Shown: positions 1 through 8,793, counted from the stretch's first letter. The stretch is 64,000 bases of DNA from Bacteroidota bacterium (GCA_016183765.1 JACPEA010000011.1:62001-126000), one strand, 5' to 3'. Numbers and translations are program-made. The notes: generated by a model not told the origin, from the letters alone.

Positions 1-702
1 TTTCTTGTCTTTTTTGGTGGTGATATTGATGGTCTTGATACGGTTCCCGTCATCAAACCCACTGAACTTTGCCTGGTCGCTCTGGTCATCAAACACCTGG
101 ATCTTATCGATCACATCGGGCGGCAGGTTCCTGGTAGCCATTCTAGGATCATCGCCAAAAAAACGTTTACCATCCACCAGCACACGTTGCACGGTTTCGC
201 CCTGCGACTTGATAGAACCATCTTTGGCAACTTCCATACCCGGGATCTTTTTCAGCAGATCCTCCGCAACGGCATTGGGTTTGGTTTTAAAAGCGGAGGC
301 GCTCACTTCCAGCGTATCTTTTTTCATGCGCACCACCGATTCTGTAACGGTTACATTGCCCAGGTCGTTGGCCGCCGTTCTCAGGTAAATATTACCCAGG
401 TTAACCGAGGCATTGGAAGCAGAGAAAATGAGCTTTTTGGAATAAGGCTCATATCCCTGGAATTTCACCTGCAGGATCATTTCTCCAAAAGGAATGTTCA
501 GCAACGAAAAACTGCCATCCTCTTTAGCAAGGGTAAACACTTCCAGGGTAGAATCACGGGCATCCAGTATGGTTACAGAAGCATCTTTCAATGATTGTTT
601 ATTGAGCGAGTCAATCAACATGCCCTTTACCGAACCGGAGTTCTGAGCCGATACAGTAACGGACAAAAAAACAAGGGCTATAAAAAAAATAATTTTGCGC
701 AT
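1..702 (-). CDS. Outer membrane beta-barrel receptor, N-terminal part (runs off the window)
   Basis: This is the first 234 residues of a large outer membrane protein of the TonB-dependent receptor type; the rest lies before base 1. A signal peptide ends near residue 20 (VSAQ). Residues about 24-105 form a carboxypeptidase-regulatory-like beta-sandwich, and a plug-like region follows with the motif VLVDGKRFFGDD and PDVIDKIQVFDD. Such proteins sit in the outer membrane and take up or secrete bulky substrates. The substrate cannot be told from this end. It may be a SusC-like receptor or an outer membrane beta-barrel family protein without a real TonB box. The reading frame is open without stop to the window edge. 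The ATG at 702 starts a classic signal peptide, which fixes the start. Confidence 0.85.
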   Translation of the reverse strand, partial: MRKIIFFIALVFLSVTVSAQNSGSVKGMLIDSLNKQSLKDASVTILDARDSTLEVFTLAKEDGSFSLLNIPFGEMILQVKFQGYEPYSKKLIFSASNASVNLGNIYLRTAANDLGNVTVTESVVRMKKDTLEVSASAFKTKPNAVAEDLLKKIPGMEVAKDGSIKSQGETVQRVLVDGKRFFGDDPRMATRNLPPDVIDKIQVFDDQSDQAKFSGFDDGNRIKTINITTKKDKK

Positions 703-722
703 AAATTTTCGGATATCATACA

Positions 723-741
723 GAAAACGAATATCGTTTTC
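723..741 (-). promoter_or_regulatory. Small hairpin in the leader of the receptor gene
   Basis: Eight-base perfect arms (723-730 and 734-741) enclose a 3-base loop, 21 bases before the receptor start codon. The stem is AT-rich and of modest stability. It could affect ribosome access, but this is inferred from position only. Confidence 0.3.
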
Positions 742-813
742 CATAATCAGCTATTCTGAACGATCAAGACTAACGGAAAACTACAGTGATAGTTCGGCAT
801 CAGTGATACAAAA

Positions 814-888
814 TCGGTGAAAACTTTTATGGGATAGGTAGGGTAATCCCCAGCCCCGGTTCAGCCCGAATAAAACTGTTTTCACCGA
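814..888. other. Candidate structured RNA or cruciform between divergent genes
   Basis: In the 440-base gap between the receptor gene and the YHS lipoprotein gene, an 11-base perfect inverted repeat (814-824 with 878-888) closes a 53-base interior. The interior continues pairing (TTTTATGGG with CCC..ATAAAA) and holds a further GGGAT/ATCCC pair. It would fold either as a 5' leader element of the receptor on the minus strand or as an independent RNA. No poly-T follows closely, so a plain terminator is less likely. A second small palindrome (CGGATA/TATCCG) lies at 904-920. I see no further gene in 703-1142. Confidence 0.4.
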
Positions 889-1142
889 AAAATACCCAGG
901 TATCGGATATCCGGTATCCGGAAAAATGCATACAAAAAACGGAAACGATCACTAAATTTGCCGCAGCGTGAGTTTGCCATAAAGGACCGTTTGCAGGACA
1001 GCCTGCAGGAACCTGGATCGCAAATACACAGGTAAAATAATCGTATGGGATTTCATATTCTTAGATGCGGAAAGCTGGGAGGCAATAACAGGAATATGAC
1101 AAATCCCAAATCAGAAAAGAGTCATTACTAAAACATGATCAT

Positions 1143-1478
1143 ATGAAAAAAACAAATGCCCTGTATGCTTCTTTCATGATGCTGGTAGCCGTATGCCTGT
1201 TGGCTGTAGCCTGCCAGTCTGAACCCGCTAAAACAGAAGAAAAACCTGCTACCGACAGCGTAGCCGCCATGCAGGTAGCCGATAGCGCCAGCAATGCATT
1301 TGAGCACCTGGTGGTTGATAACCAGAAAGACCCCAGCTGCGGTATGCCGGTAAGCGCCGGTATTCATGATACCGCACATTATAAAGAAAAGGTATTGGGC
1401 TTCTGCTCCAAGGAATGTAAAGAGGCTTTCCAGAAAGATCCTGAAAAAATGATCGCTGCAGCAGAAATGAAAAAATAG
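1143..1478 (+). CDS. YHS-domain lipoprotein
   Basis: This 111-residue protein has a lipoprotein signal peptide with the lipobox AVAC, so it should be anchored to a membrane facing the periplasm. After a linker rich in Thr, Asp and Ala comes a YHS-like domain with DPSCGMPV near residue 67 and GFCSKECKEAF near residue 92. The YHS family is thought to bind metal ions through such cysteines and is often found with heavy-metal transport proteins; here there is no such neighbour. It is transcribed alone and divergently from the receptor gene. A strong two-way hairpin follows it. The metal specificity is unknown. Confidence 0.8.
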   Translation: MKKTNALYASFMMLVAVCLLAVACQSEPAKTEEKPATDSVAAMQVADSASNAFEHLVVDNQKDPSCGMPVSAGIHDTAHYKEKVLGFCSKECKEAFQKDPEKMIAAAEMKK

Positions 1479-1509
1479 CACTTGCCATACCATCTCTCTG
1501 TATTCAGGA

Positions 1510-1559
1510 AGCCAATAAAACAAAACAGCCTGGTACCAGGTTGTTTTGTTTTATTGGCT
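1510..1559. terminator. Two-way terminator hairpin
   Basis: An 18-base perfect inverted repeat (1510-1527 with 1542-1559) continues, after one G-T pair, with CCTG/CAGG around a GTAC loop, giving a 50-base hairpin. T-rich and A-rich flanks inside the arms allow it to end transcription of both convergent genes, the YHS lipoprotein on plus and the SNF2 helicase on minus. Confidence 0.75.
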
Positions 1560-1597
1560 ATACCAGTTATTCATTATTGTACCCAGAGGCAACCGAT

Positions 1598-4500
1598 TTA
1601 ACTGAACAGGTATTCCACATCCTCTTTTGTCAGTGTCTTCACAAACCCCTCGTCATCGGTGATCAGGTCTTTGGCAAGGTTCCGTTTACGCTCCTGCAGC
1701 TTTAGTATCTTGTCTTCTACCGTATCAGTACAGATCATCCGGTAAGCAAAAATATTCTTGGTCTGGCCAATACGGTGTGTACGGTCGATGGCCTGTTGCT
1801 CCACAGCAGGGTTCCACCAGGGATCTACAATGTACACATAATCTGCCGCCGTTAAATTCAAACCTACACCCCCGGCTTTCAGCGAGATCAGGAACACCCG
1901 GCAATTCTCATCATTCTGGAACCGATGGATCGACCTTTCCCTTTCGGCCACAGTACTGCTTCCATCGAAATATTCATAGTCCACCCCCAGTTCTTTCATT
2001 TTCTCTTTGATCAGTGCCAGCATACCCAGAAACTGCGAGAACACCAACGCCTTGTGATTACTGATATTTTCAGTGATCTCACGACCGATCTCTTCCAGTT
2101 TTACCGATACATTCGGAAAACGTTCCTCTTCTTTTACAATGGCCGGACTATCGCAGATCTGGCGCAACTTCATCAGTCCCTGCAAAATGGTGAGCTGTGA
2201 TTTCTGGATACCCTGGTCCTCCACCACACCCAGTATCTTGTCGCGGTAATCATTCCGGTAGGCATCGTAGATCTTACGCTGTTCATCGCCCATCTCGCAG
2301 AACAAGACCATTTCCTGTTTTTCGGGAAGGTCTTTGGCCACCTGTTCCTTGGTACGGCGTAAAATAAAGGGATATAATAATTTACGCAGATGGTCTTTCT
2401 GTTCTTTCTCGCCAAACTTATCTATCGGCACCGAGAATTCCTGCTTAAAGAATTCAATGCTTCCCAGCATGCCGGGATTCAGAAAATTCATCTGCGCAAA
2501 AATATCGAATGTGTTATTCTGCAGGGGTGTACCACTCAGGCACAAACGGTTTCTGGCTTTCAGCAACCCTGCCGCTTTGGTTACTTTACTACTCGGATTT
2601 TTGATGGCCTGGCTTTCATCGAGGATCACATAATCAAAAGCTACCTCTACAAATTGTTTGATATCGCTCCTGAGGGTGCCATAAGTGGTAATGATCACAT
2701 CGATCTCGGGGTCGGCCAGGTTTTCTTTGGAGCGGCCTCCCCCATGGTGTATGGAGAACGTGAGGTTCGGCGTGAATTTCCGGATCTCGTTCTGCCAGTT
2801 GAACATGAGTGTGGTAGGGCAAACTACCAATGCTTTCAGGCTCCCGTTCTCTTCTTTCAGGTGATGGATAAAACTCAGCGCCTGTATGGTTTTACCCAAT
2901 CCCATATCATCGGCCAGGATACCGCCCCACTGTACTTCGCGCAGGTAATTCAACCATTGGAAACCGCTCTCCTGATAAGGACGCAATACCGATTTCAGGT
3001 GTGCCGGCGCTGGTATGGGTTTGATGGAATGATTGTCCTTCAGGCGTTCATATTTTTCTTCCAGCTGAAAGAACAGTTCTTCCTCATCGCGTTGCAGATA
3101 TAATTCTTCGATCACACTGAAGTGATACTTGCTCAACTTCATGTTGCCCGACTTCCCATCGCCCACACGGAACAGCAGCGAATATTTTTTGATCCACTCT
3201 TCCGGTAAGATACCCAGCGTACCATCCTGCAGTTGAACAAACTGCTGCTTGTTGGTAAGGGCTTTTTTTACCTCGTCCACCGTTACTTTCTGTTCACCGA
3301 ACAGGATCTCCACTTTGGCATCGAACCAATCGGTATTACTGCTGATAAAGATCTTGGTAGAAGGTTTAGCCGTATTGAAGCGGAAATTTTTCAGCGCTTC
3401 AAAACCAAATACGGGAATATTCATTTCTTTCACCGCATCCACAAACAGGAAAAACCAGTTGTTGCGCAATACATCCGTACCTTTTAAAGCAAGCACATTA
3501 CCCTCTACCGGGCGGATAAAAGCGGAGTGGAGAGATTCTATCTTCTGTACAAATTCTTTTTCCGCTTCCAGGTTTCGCTGTATCACCAGTAATTTATCGG
3601 CCACAGGCAAAATGATCTTTTCCTTATCAACAGGACGCACATCATACCCTCTGTAATTAAACACAGGTTGAAACAAAAGATAGTCACCTTTTTCTTTCAG
3701 CAACACTTTCACTTCAGGTTTGCAATCTTTCACTTCTTCTTTCTGCACATTGGTGAAATGCACATTATATTCCTTTGATAACGGAAGTATGAACTGTTGC
3801 AGCTGCACTGCCCAATCCTCCGCTGCAATACCGATCTTTCCGCCCGGCAGGAATTTCTCAACCAGGTTAATATCTTCTGCACGCTGCCAGGTAAAAAACT
3901 GGTCGTGATACTGGAACAGTAAGGCCGACTCACTTTCATTATCCGAAATATTCAGGTCGGCCAGTGGCAGTTTAACGCGGCAATCCACTTCGTATTGGCC
4001 AGCGGAATAATTTACTTCAAACTCCGGGCTGATGAATTGCTGCATCAGTTCTGCCCGTTTCAGGTTGGCTGTAGTGAAAGTTTTCCGGGAGGGGAGGTAA
4101 AATACGAACCGGCTATCCGCAAGTTCGGTAAATATCTTTTTGAACTTAGGGTGCAGGAATTCGTTGATGAGGTGCCGCGTTTCTTCCGGTAATTCATCAT
4201 CATGCTGCTGGATGATATTTTCCCAGATACCGCTGAAAGGAGAATTTCGGTTCAGGTAACGGCTCACTTCTGCCGGCATCAGTTTGCGTAATTGTTGCAA
4301 CAGCATCTTATCGTCTTCACTGAACACCTCCGTATTAATGAACTTGGCAAGATCCAGTTTCACTGTTTTACTGATATAGCGGGAAAGTTCTTCGTCGGCT
4401 TCACCCTGTACGGCTTCCAGTTGTACATAAGGGTACTGCTGTTCGTTACCTGTGATCACCACTCCCAATTTCAGGGATATCTTACCGGTCTCTTCCTCAA

Positions 4501-5371
4501 CAACAGTTGCAGCTGTAATGGCAGGAGCCGGTTCAGGTTCCGCCGGCCGGGGTCTTTGTTCACCTGCGGTATTATTCGATACCCTTTTGATCGAGTTATC
4601 CAGCACCCGCAAAAAGGGCTTGCCATCTGTATAGGTGAATTCAAATTTGCCTTTCAGGTCATCACTCAGTGAATAGCCATACAGGGCCAGGAGTTTATTT
4701 TTTTCTTTATCCCAGTTACGGATGCTGTCAAAATAATTAGGTCCGTAATTATGCAACAACTGCAGCAATACAATGCCTTTATGCAGGCAAAGCGGGTGAT
4801 CCGTATCACTCTGGCAGGTACAGCTGGTATCAAAATTTCTTTCTTCGTTCTTCTGGATCAGCACTTTGAACTGCTCTCCTTCATACTCCAGTTCGGCCAG
4901 CACCCGCTCATCTTTGGCTTCCAGGATATTACTCCGGCTGCTGCGCAGGTAATTTTCGGCTGCTTCGAAATTTTCCTGGGCCGATAACATGCGGATCAGT
5001 TTCAGCTCCAGTTGTTTCATTTTAACCACCGTGTGCCGCTGGTCGTATACGGTTTCCTTATCGCCCAGCAGGTTCTTATCCAGCAGGTCCTGCAGGTGAA
5101 ACAAGGCTCCGGCCTTATGCCGGCATATTTCGGAAAGATTATAGGGACAGCTGCACCGGAGCGACAGGGTTTTGGGATCTTTGAACTGGGTGATATGCAC
5201 TTTATAAAAAGTGGCATACCCATCATCCTTCACACGAAAGATCACAGAAGCCATCAGGTCGTCATACTCTACCAGCTCTACGTTACCCAGGGCATGGATC
5301 TTTTTACCACGGCGGATCACTTCTTCTGTGCCACTGTTATAGATATGTTTGATCAGGTAAGGTAAAGCCAT
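1598..5371 (-). CDS. SNF2-family helicase with SWIM zinc fingers
   Basis: This very long ATP-dependent DNA translocase (about 1257 residues) belongs to the bacterial SNF2/HepA group. Counting from the ATG at 5371, a SWIM zinc finger is at 73-85 (CSC..CRH) and a second CxC-x8-CxH site is at 184-197. A long middle region follows, then the helicase core: DDMGLGKT (Walker A) near 824, DESQ in place of DEAH near 918, SGTPLQNN, and QAIDRTHRIGQ near 1191. The family remodels protein-DNA complexes; the exact substrate is unknown. An in-frame ATG at 5434 would add 21 residues with no family-like sequence, so I prefer 5371. A TAnnTTTG promoter lies at 5470-5477. It is a single-gene unit. Confidence 0.9.
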   Translation of the reverse strand: MALPYLIKHIYNSGTEEVIRRGKKIHALGNVELVEYDDLMASVIFRVKDDGYATFYKVHITQFKDPKTLSLRCSCPYNLSEICRHKAGALFHLQDLLDKNLLGDKETVYDQRHTVVKMKQLELKLIRMLSAQENFEAAENYLRSSRSNILEAKDERVLAELEYEGEQFKVLIQKNEERNFDTSCTCQSDTDHPLCLHKGIVLLQLLHNYGPNYFDSIRNWDKEKNKLLALYGYSLSDDLKGKFEFTYTDGKPFLRVLDNSIKRVSNNTAGEQRPRPAEPEPAPAITAATVVEEETGKISLKLGVVITGNEQQYPYVQLEAVQGEADEELSRYISKTVKLDLAKFINTEVFSEDDKMLLQQLRKLMPAEVSRYLNRNSPFSGIWENIIQQHDDELPEETRHLINEFLHPKFKKIFTELADSRFVFYLPSRKTFTTANLKRAELMQQFISPEFEVNYSAGQYEVDCRVKLPLADLNISDNESESALLFQYHDQFFTWQRAEDINLVEKFLPGGKIGIAAEDWAVQLQQFILPLSKEYNVHFTNVQKEEVKDCKPEVKVLLKEKGDYLLFQPVFNYRGYDVRPVDKEKIILPVADKLLVIQRNLEAEKEFVQKIESLHSAFIRPVEGNVLALKGTDVLRNNWFFLFVDAVKEMNIPVFGFEALKNFRFNTAKPSTKIFISSNTDWFDAKVEILFGEQKVTVDEVKKALTNKQQFVQLQDGTLGILPEEWIKKYSLLFRVGDGKSGNMKLSKYHFSVIEELYLQRDEEELFFQLEEKYERLKDNHSIKPIPAPAHLKSVLRPYQESGFQWLNYLREVQWGGILADDMGLGKTIQALSFIHHLKEENGSLKALVVCPTTLMFNWQNEIRKFTPNLTFSIHHGGGRSKENLADPEIDVIITTYGTLRSDIKQFVEVAFDYVILDESQAIKNPSSKVTKAAGLLKARNRLCLSGTPLQNNTFDIFAQMNFLNPGMLGSIEFFKQEFSVPIDKFGEKEQKDHLRKLLYPFILRRTKEQVAKDLPEKQEMVLFCEMGDEQRKIYDAYRNDYRDKILGVVEDQGIQKSQLTILQGLMKLRQICDSPAIVKEEERFPNVSVKLEEIGREITENISNHKALVFSQFLGMLALIKEKMKELGVDYEYFDGSSTVAERERSIHRFQNDENCRVFLISLKAGGVGLNLTAADYVYIVDPWWNPAVEQQAIDRTHRIGQTKNIFAYRMICTDTVEDKILKLQERKRNLAKDLITDDEGFVKTLTKEDVEYLFS

Positions 5372-5469
5372 GTTCTGCGACTGATTTGCTTTCTGGCATT
5401 GGTATGGTTGCAGAAAAACAGATTTTTCAAACAACAGTCACCGGACCAGGTTTTGAAAAGGGCAATTTG

Positions 5470-5477
5470 CAAAAGTA
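5470..5477 (-). promoter_or_regulatory. Promoter -7 element of the SNF2 helicase gene
   Basis: Read on the minus strand this is TACTTTTG, matching the Bacteroidota -7 consensus TAnnTTTG. It predicts a transcript start near 5463, before both possible start codons. No clear -33 TTG is seen. Confidence 0.5.
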
Positions 5478-5614
5478 AAGGAAAGGAACTGGCTTTGCGA
5501 AGAGAAATGAAAGAAATCTATCCCTATAATGGGTTTGTTAACAAATAAAGGGCTAATTGATAATCTTTTGTTAACGAAAGCTTTGGCCGTGACTGTCTGC
5601 ACAAAATCAATGGT

Positions 5615-6343
5615 TTAAGACTGCTCAACCACCATATCTCCATTCCTGTAGATAGGTAAAACATTGGCCACGTCCCTGCTGACGCAGTATTCCAGGTCTC
5701 TTTCGAGGCCGTAAGAAGCCAGCCTGTGCCAATGGGTGGTACGGCGGATAAAACTGTTCATATTGTCGCGATGCATTTCATACATATCGGCGGCCATTAG
5801 GCTGCTGTCGCAGTGAATGGAGAAATGATCTTTGATCTCGTGGATCACGGCTCCGGCAAACAAAGCGTCTTCCAGGTTACAGCGGTCTTTCCAGGCAGAA
5901 CAACCCAGGTAAACATTCTTTTGCTGTGATACCAGGAACCGGCATACCGCCGAAATATTGGGGAAAGAGCCCGTCACCACTTCTGCCGCATTTTGGTTTA
6001 AGGCCATATGCAGCAGTTTGGTACCATTGGTGGTGGTCAGCACCAGTGTTTTGCCTTCAATGAAAGAACGCGGGTATTCAGCGGGCGAATTTCCGTATGA
6101 CAAACCCGGGATCACTTTACCATCCCTTTCTCCTGCAGTGATACCCCCGGTTCTCTTACCGATCTCGATACACTGGTCAACCGAATCTACCGGTATCACT
6201 TTTTCGGCTCCGTTGTACAGTGCCGTGGCAATGGTGGAAGTAGCACGAAAAACATCAATCACCACCACGATGCTGTCGCTGATATCATACAGGTCCAGTA
6301 AACGTGGTGAAAGAACCGTATGCAGGCTAGGTTTTGTACTCAT
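5615..6343 (-). CDS. comB: 2-phosphosulfolactate phosphatase family protein (ComB-like)
   Basis: At 242 residues this has the full length and signature of the ComB family: VVVIDVFRATSTIATAL near residue 25, GERDG near 71, NSPAEY near 85, and LTTTNGT near 103. In methanogens ComB removes phosphate from 2-phosphosulfolactate on the way to coenzyme M, using Mg2+ in the cytoplasm. Bacteroidota do not make coenzyme M, so the physiological role here is open; a sulfonate or other phosphate ester is possible. It is a single gene with a TATCTTTG promoter just before it (6351-6358). No other coenzyme M genes lie near. The family call is firm; the substrate is not. Confidence 0.85.
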   Translation of the reverse strand: MSTKPSLHTVLSPRLLDLYDISDSIVVVIDVFRATSTIATALYNGAEKVIPVDSVDQCIEIGKRTGGITAGERDGKVIPGLSYGNSPAEYPRSFIEGKTLVLTTTNGTKLLHMALNQNAAEVVTGSFPNISAVCRFLVSQQKNVYLGCSAWKDRCNLEDALFAGAVIHEIKDHFSIHCDSSLMAADMYEMHRDNMNSFIRRTTHWHRLASYGLERDLEYCVSRDVANVLPIYRNGDMVVEQS

Positions 6344-6350
6344 AAAAAGG

Positions 6351-6358
6351 CAAAGATA
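6351..6358 (-). promoter_or_regulatory. Promoter -7 element of comB
   Basis: The minus strand reads TATCTTTG, a perfect TAnnTTTG match, 8 bases before the ATG. The mRNA would be nearly leaderless. Confidence 0.55.
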
Positions 6359-6368
6359 ACCTTTTAGA

Positions 6369-6411
6369 ATATCGAACAGTGAACAAGGAACAGGGAATGT
6401 TGAAGGTGGGG
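6369..6411. repeat. Family A heptad repeat, single arm
   Basis: On the plus strand this stretch divides into units of exactly 7 bases starting GAA: GAATATC, GAACAGT, GAACAAG, GAACAGG, GAATGTT, then GAAGGTG. The same words recur at 10.1, 17.8, 20.5, 26.7 and 62.5 kb. Here only one arm is present, about 70 bases past the ssb stop codon. Confidence 0.6.
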
Positions 6412-6480
6412 CAGTGCGTTACACTGGCATAATCACTTCGTTATCCCTGTACCCGATCAATATCCGGGATTCCATATTTC

Positions 6481-6825
6481 CTATGTTTTTTTTGAGAGGA
6501 TCAGTAACTCATTGGCCTGTACTTCCGTCACATATTTTTTCACCCCCTGTTTATCCGTATAGTTACGATTTACGAGTTTCCCTTCGATGGCCACTTCCGT
6601 TCCCTTGACCAGGTATTTTTCGGCGATCTCTGCCAACTTACCCCAGGCGATCACGGTATGCCATTGTGTTTCTGTGATCCTCTCCCCTTTTGCGTTTTTG
6701 TAAGTCTCGTTAGTTGCCACACTCAGGTGGGCCACTTTTTTACCGTCACCGATCGTTTTTACGTCAGGCACCTGTCCCAGAAACCCGATCAGCTGTACTT
6801 TGTTTTTAATCGCATTCATACACAT
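6481..6825 (-). CDS. ssb: Single-stranded DNA-binding protein
   Basis: This 114-residue protein is a short SSB made almost only of the OB fold: NKVQLIGFLGQVPDV at the start, VAHLSVATNETY, TQWHTVIAWGKLAEIAEKYL, and VEIEGKL-like and NRNY segments. It lacks the long acidic C-terminal tail of E. coli SSB that recruits partners, so it may be a second SSB used in recombination or repair rather than the main replication protein. The start may be the ATG at 6819, two codons in (MNAIKNKV). It is transcribed alone on the minus strand. Confidence 0.9.
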   Translation of the reverse strand: MCMNAIKNKVQLIGFLGQVPDVKTIGDGKKVAHLSVATNETYKNAKGERITETQWHTVIAWGKLAEIAEKYLVKGTEVAIEGKLVNRNYTDKQGVKKYVTEVQANELLILSKKT

Positions 6826-7413
6826 TTGTTTTTTCAGCGTAATAAAATGGCAGTATCAGTGCTGCCCGTAACAGTGCAAATATGAAAATCACAACATCCG
6901 AAAGGCGGTGTTTAGTCGTTTACTTTCGTAAATAAATATTTGTAAATGGCTGACAGTTGGAAGCACGCTACGATTATCTTGAAAAACAACCACTTATCTA
7001 CCTTTACGGATAACAACAAAACAACATTCAGTATCATCATCACATTTACCTGTTCCGAAATCTTCTCAGAAAGCTATTCCGTTATGTGTATTGGATTCGA
7101 CTAAGACTTGACGACCAAAGACGTTACGGTTCAGCTATCGGATTTACATACACTGACCACCTTTAATAAACAATGTACAGCTACCTGTTCCTCCTTGCAA
7201 ATCCGTATTTACCCCACACCAGGCATTTCGGCAGGCTTTCTCAAGCCCTGGGACGTTAGCTATAAAGGAAAACCGTTGCCGGTAGCCACTTACTACAATA
7301 TTGTACGTCCTAATTTCAGAAATCTTCCCTTTTCCGGCTCCGTTACGGTTATCTGGTAAGGAAGGGATGTGAGAGTCCTGCATGTTTGCGACTAAGCGTA
7401 TCTTTGAAGCATC
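6826..7413. other. 588-base gap without a convincing gene
   Basis: Between ssb and the Crp-type gene I find no protein I recognise. An ATG frame at 6946-7104 would give 52 residues and a TTG frame at 7108-7359 would give 83, lying one after the other in related register; an opposing frame covers 7144-7383. None resembles a known family. The sequence may be a decayed gene or a long control region for the divergent genes. The only clear signal is the TATCTTTG at 7399. Confidence 0.4.
7399..7406 (+). promoter_or_regulatory. Promoter -7 element of the Crp-type regulator
   Basis: TATCTTTG matches TAnnTTTG exactly and ends 8 bases before the ATG at 7414, giving a nearly leaderless transcript. Confidence 0.55.
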
Positions 7414-8043
7414 ATGAGTCTATACCCTTTACTCGATACCGTTTTTGAACCCGAATTACTGGAAGAACTGGAAACCAGGGCGGAACATCGTTTTATTCCT
7501 GCCGGAACCAAACTGGTTTCCATTGGACAAACCGTAAGGCAAATGCCCATATTGTTATCCGGCTCCCTGAAAATATCAAGGGTAGATGAAGATGGGAAAG
7601 AGCTGCTGCTGTATTATGTAAACCCGGCCGAAAGCTGTGCTATGACCTTCACCTGCTGTATGCAACAATTTCCGAGTGAGATCGAGGCTGTGGCCGAAGA
7701 AGACTCCGAGATCCTGTTCCTGCCCATTACCGTTATGGACCAATGGCTGGTAAAATATCCCACCTGGAAGAGTTTTGTGATGCGCACCATCCATTACCGG
7801 TTCCAGGAACTGCTGAAAACAGTTGACCAGATCGCCTTTCAGCAGTTAGATGAAAGGCTGGTCCGTTACCTGAAAGAAAAAGTAAAGATCAGCGGCTCAC
7901 CCTTACTGAACCTGTCACACGAACAGATCGCTACCGATCTGGCCACTTCCCGCGTGGTGGTTTCCAGGCTACTAAAAAAACTGGAGAACCAGAAAAAACT
8001 GCTTTTGTACCGCAACCAGGTAAGAATGCTGGGGGATATGTAA
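7414..8043 (+). CDS. Crp/Fnr-family regulator with clustered cysteines
   Basis: This 209-residue regulator has an N-terminal cyclic-nucleotide-binding-like barrel (about 15-130) and a C-terminal winged helix with the HTH near residues 167-191 (LSHEQIATDLATSRVVVSRLLKKLE). The effector pocket lacks the usual cAMP-contact pattern. Instead it carries C75, C81 and C82 in the motif ESCAMTFTCC, placed where other members bind ligand. It sits 62 bases before a five-gene thiol and sulfur operon on the same strand, so it probably controls that operon. A cysteine-based sensor of persulfide or oxidant is my inference; no effector is proven by sequence. Confidence 0.85.
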   Translation: MSLYPLLDTVFEPELLEELETRAEHRFIPAGTKLVSIGQTVRQMPILLSGSLKISRVDEDGKELLLYYVNPAESCAMTFTCCMQQFPSEIEAVAEEDSEILFLPITVMDQWLVKYPTWKSFVMRTIHYRFQELLKTVDQIAFQQLDERLVRYLKEKVKISGSPLLNLSHEQIATDLATSRVVVSRLLKKLENQKKLLLYRNQVRMLGDM

Positions 8044-8075
8044 CATAAGTAACAGATAACCCTGCATACCCTTGG

Positions 8076-8083
8076 TACTTTTG
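8076..8083 (+). promoter_or_regulatory. Promoter -7 element of the sulfur/thiol operon
   Basis: TACTTTTG matches TAnnTTTG, 22 bases before the first operon gene. No TTG is present at the -33 spacing, which fits a promoter that needs an activator such as the neighbouring Crp-type protein. A partly symmetrical TAACATAAGTAACAG stretch at 8041-8055 is a possible site. Confidence 0.45.
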
Positions 8084-8105
8084 TATCGAAGAATACAAAT
8101 CAGAT

Positions 8106-8348
8106 ATGAAAGTGAATATGGGTACTACAGACAGGGTGATCCGTTTGTTCCTGGCAACCCTTGTTTTTACCATACTGTACCTGACCACTTATTTGAGTGA
8201 AACCCTGGCCATTAGCGCAGTGTTGCTGGGACTGGCATGTATCATAACCAGCATCCTGGGATTCTGCCCTTTGTACCATACGTTACGCCTGAAAGCAAAC
8301 AGATTCTATACACCTACCAAAAAGTTTGAAAATGACACACGAAATTGA
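8106..8348 (+). CDS. DUF2892-type small inner membrane protein
   Basis: The 80-residue protein opens with MGTTDRVIRLFLA, the typical DUF2892 start, and has two membrane segments (about 15-35 and 38-58) with GFCPLYHTLRL after the second. DUF2892 domains are also found fused to rhodanese domains (YgaP), which fits the rhodanese gene two places downstream. It is the first gene of the operon and overlaps the next start. Its exact job is unknown; a role at the membrane in sulfur handling is likely from context. Confidence 0.8.
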   Translation: MKVNMGTTDRVIRLFLATLVFTILYLTTYLSETLAISAVLLGLACIITSILGFCPLYHTLRLKANRFYTPTKKFENDTRN

Positions 8349-8793
8349 AACCCAATGGATGGGAAAAATGCAGTTTAATGCACTGGTAAACGGGCATACT
8401 ATTGTTATGGATGGTCCCGAAAGAGTGGGTGGTGAAGACCAGGGTCCCATACCCAAACCATTTGTTCTGACAGCACTCTCCGGTTGCACAGGTATGGATG
8501 TGGCGGCTATTCTCCGCAAATCCGGTAAGGAAGTAACTGATTTTGATATCAAAGTATCGGGCGAGATCAGTAAACAGGCTCCCATTGTATATGTAGCCAT
8601 CCACGTGATCTATGATTTCAAAGGACCGGAAGAAAACCGCAATGCGGCACTTCAGGCAGTGATGGACTCACAGGAAAAATACTGTGGTGTAAGCCATATG
8701 CTGAAACAGATCATGCCGGTTACCTGGGAGGTGAATTATAACGGCATATCCATTTTCTCGAATAAAAAAGAAACCGTAGCAGAACTTAACTAA
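8332..8793 (+). CDS. OsmC-family peroxide/persulfide-handling protein
   Basis: The protein has 153 residues from the ATG at 8332, which overlaps the previous gene by 17 bases and so suggests coupled translation. A TTG at 8326 is an alternative. The OsmC fold is recognised from the two redox cysteines, C52 in LSGCTGMD and C118 in KYCGVSH, and the surrounding pattern. Family members reduce organic hydroperoxides with paired cysteines; some act on persulfides. With rhodanese and thioredoxin genes beside it, removal of sulfane sulfur or hydroperoxides, recharged by the thioredoxin, is a reasonable inference. It is cytoplasmic. Confidence 0.85.
   Translation: MTHEIETQWMGKMQFNALVNGHTIVMDGPERVGGEDQGPIPKPFVLTALSGCTGMDVAAILRKSGKEVTDFDIKVSGEISKQAPIVYVAIHVIYDFKGPEENRNAALQAVMDSQEKYCGVSHMLKQIMPVTWEVNYNGISIFSNKKETVAELN

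Noticed and set aside
2390-3103. 237-codon plus-strand frame inside the SNF2 gene
   Set aside because: It is antisense to conserved helicase motifs and has no recognisable domain.
7108-7359. 83-codon frame before the Crp-type gene
   Set aside because: It has a TTG start, no family-like sequence and a competing frame on the other strand. Kept only as part of a possible decayed region.
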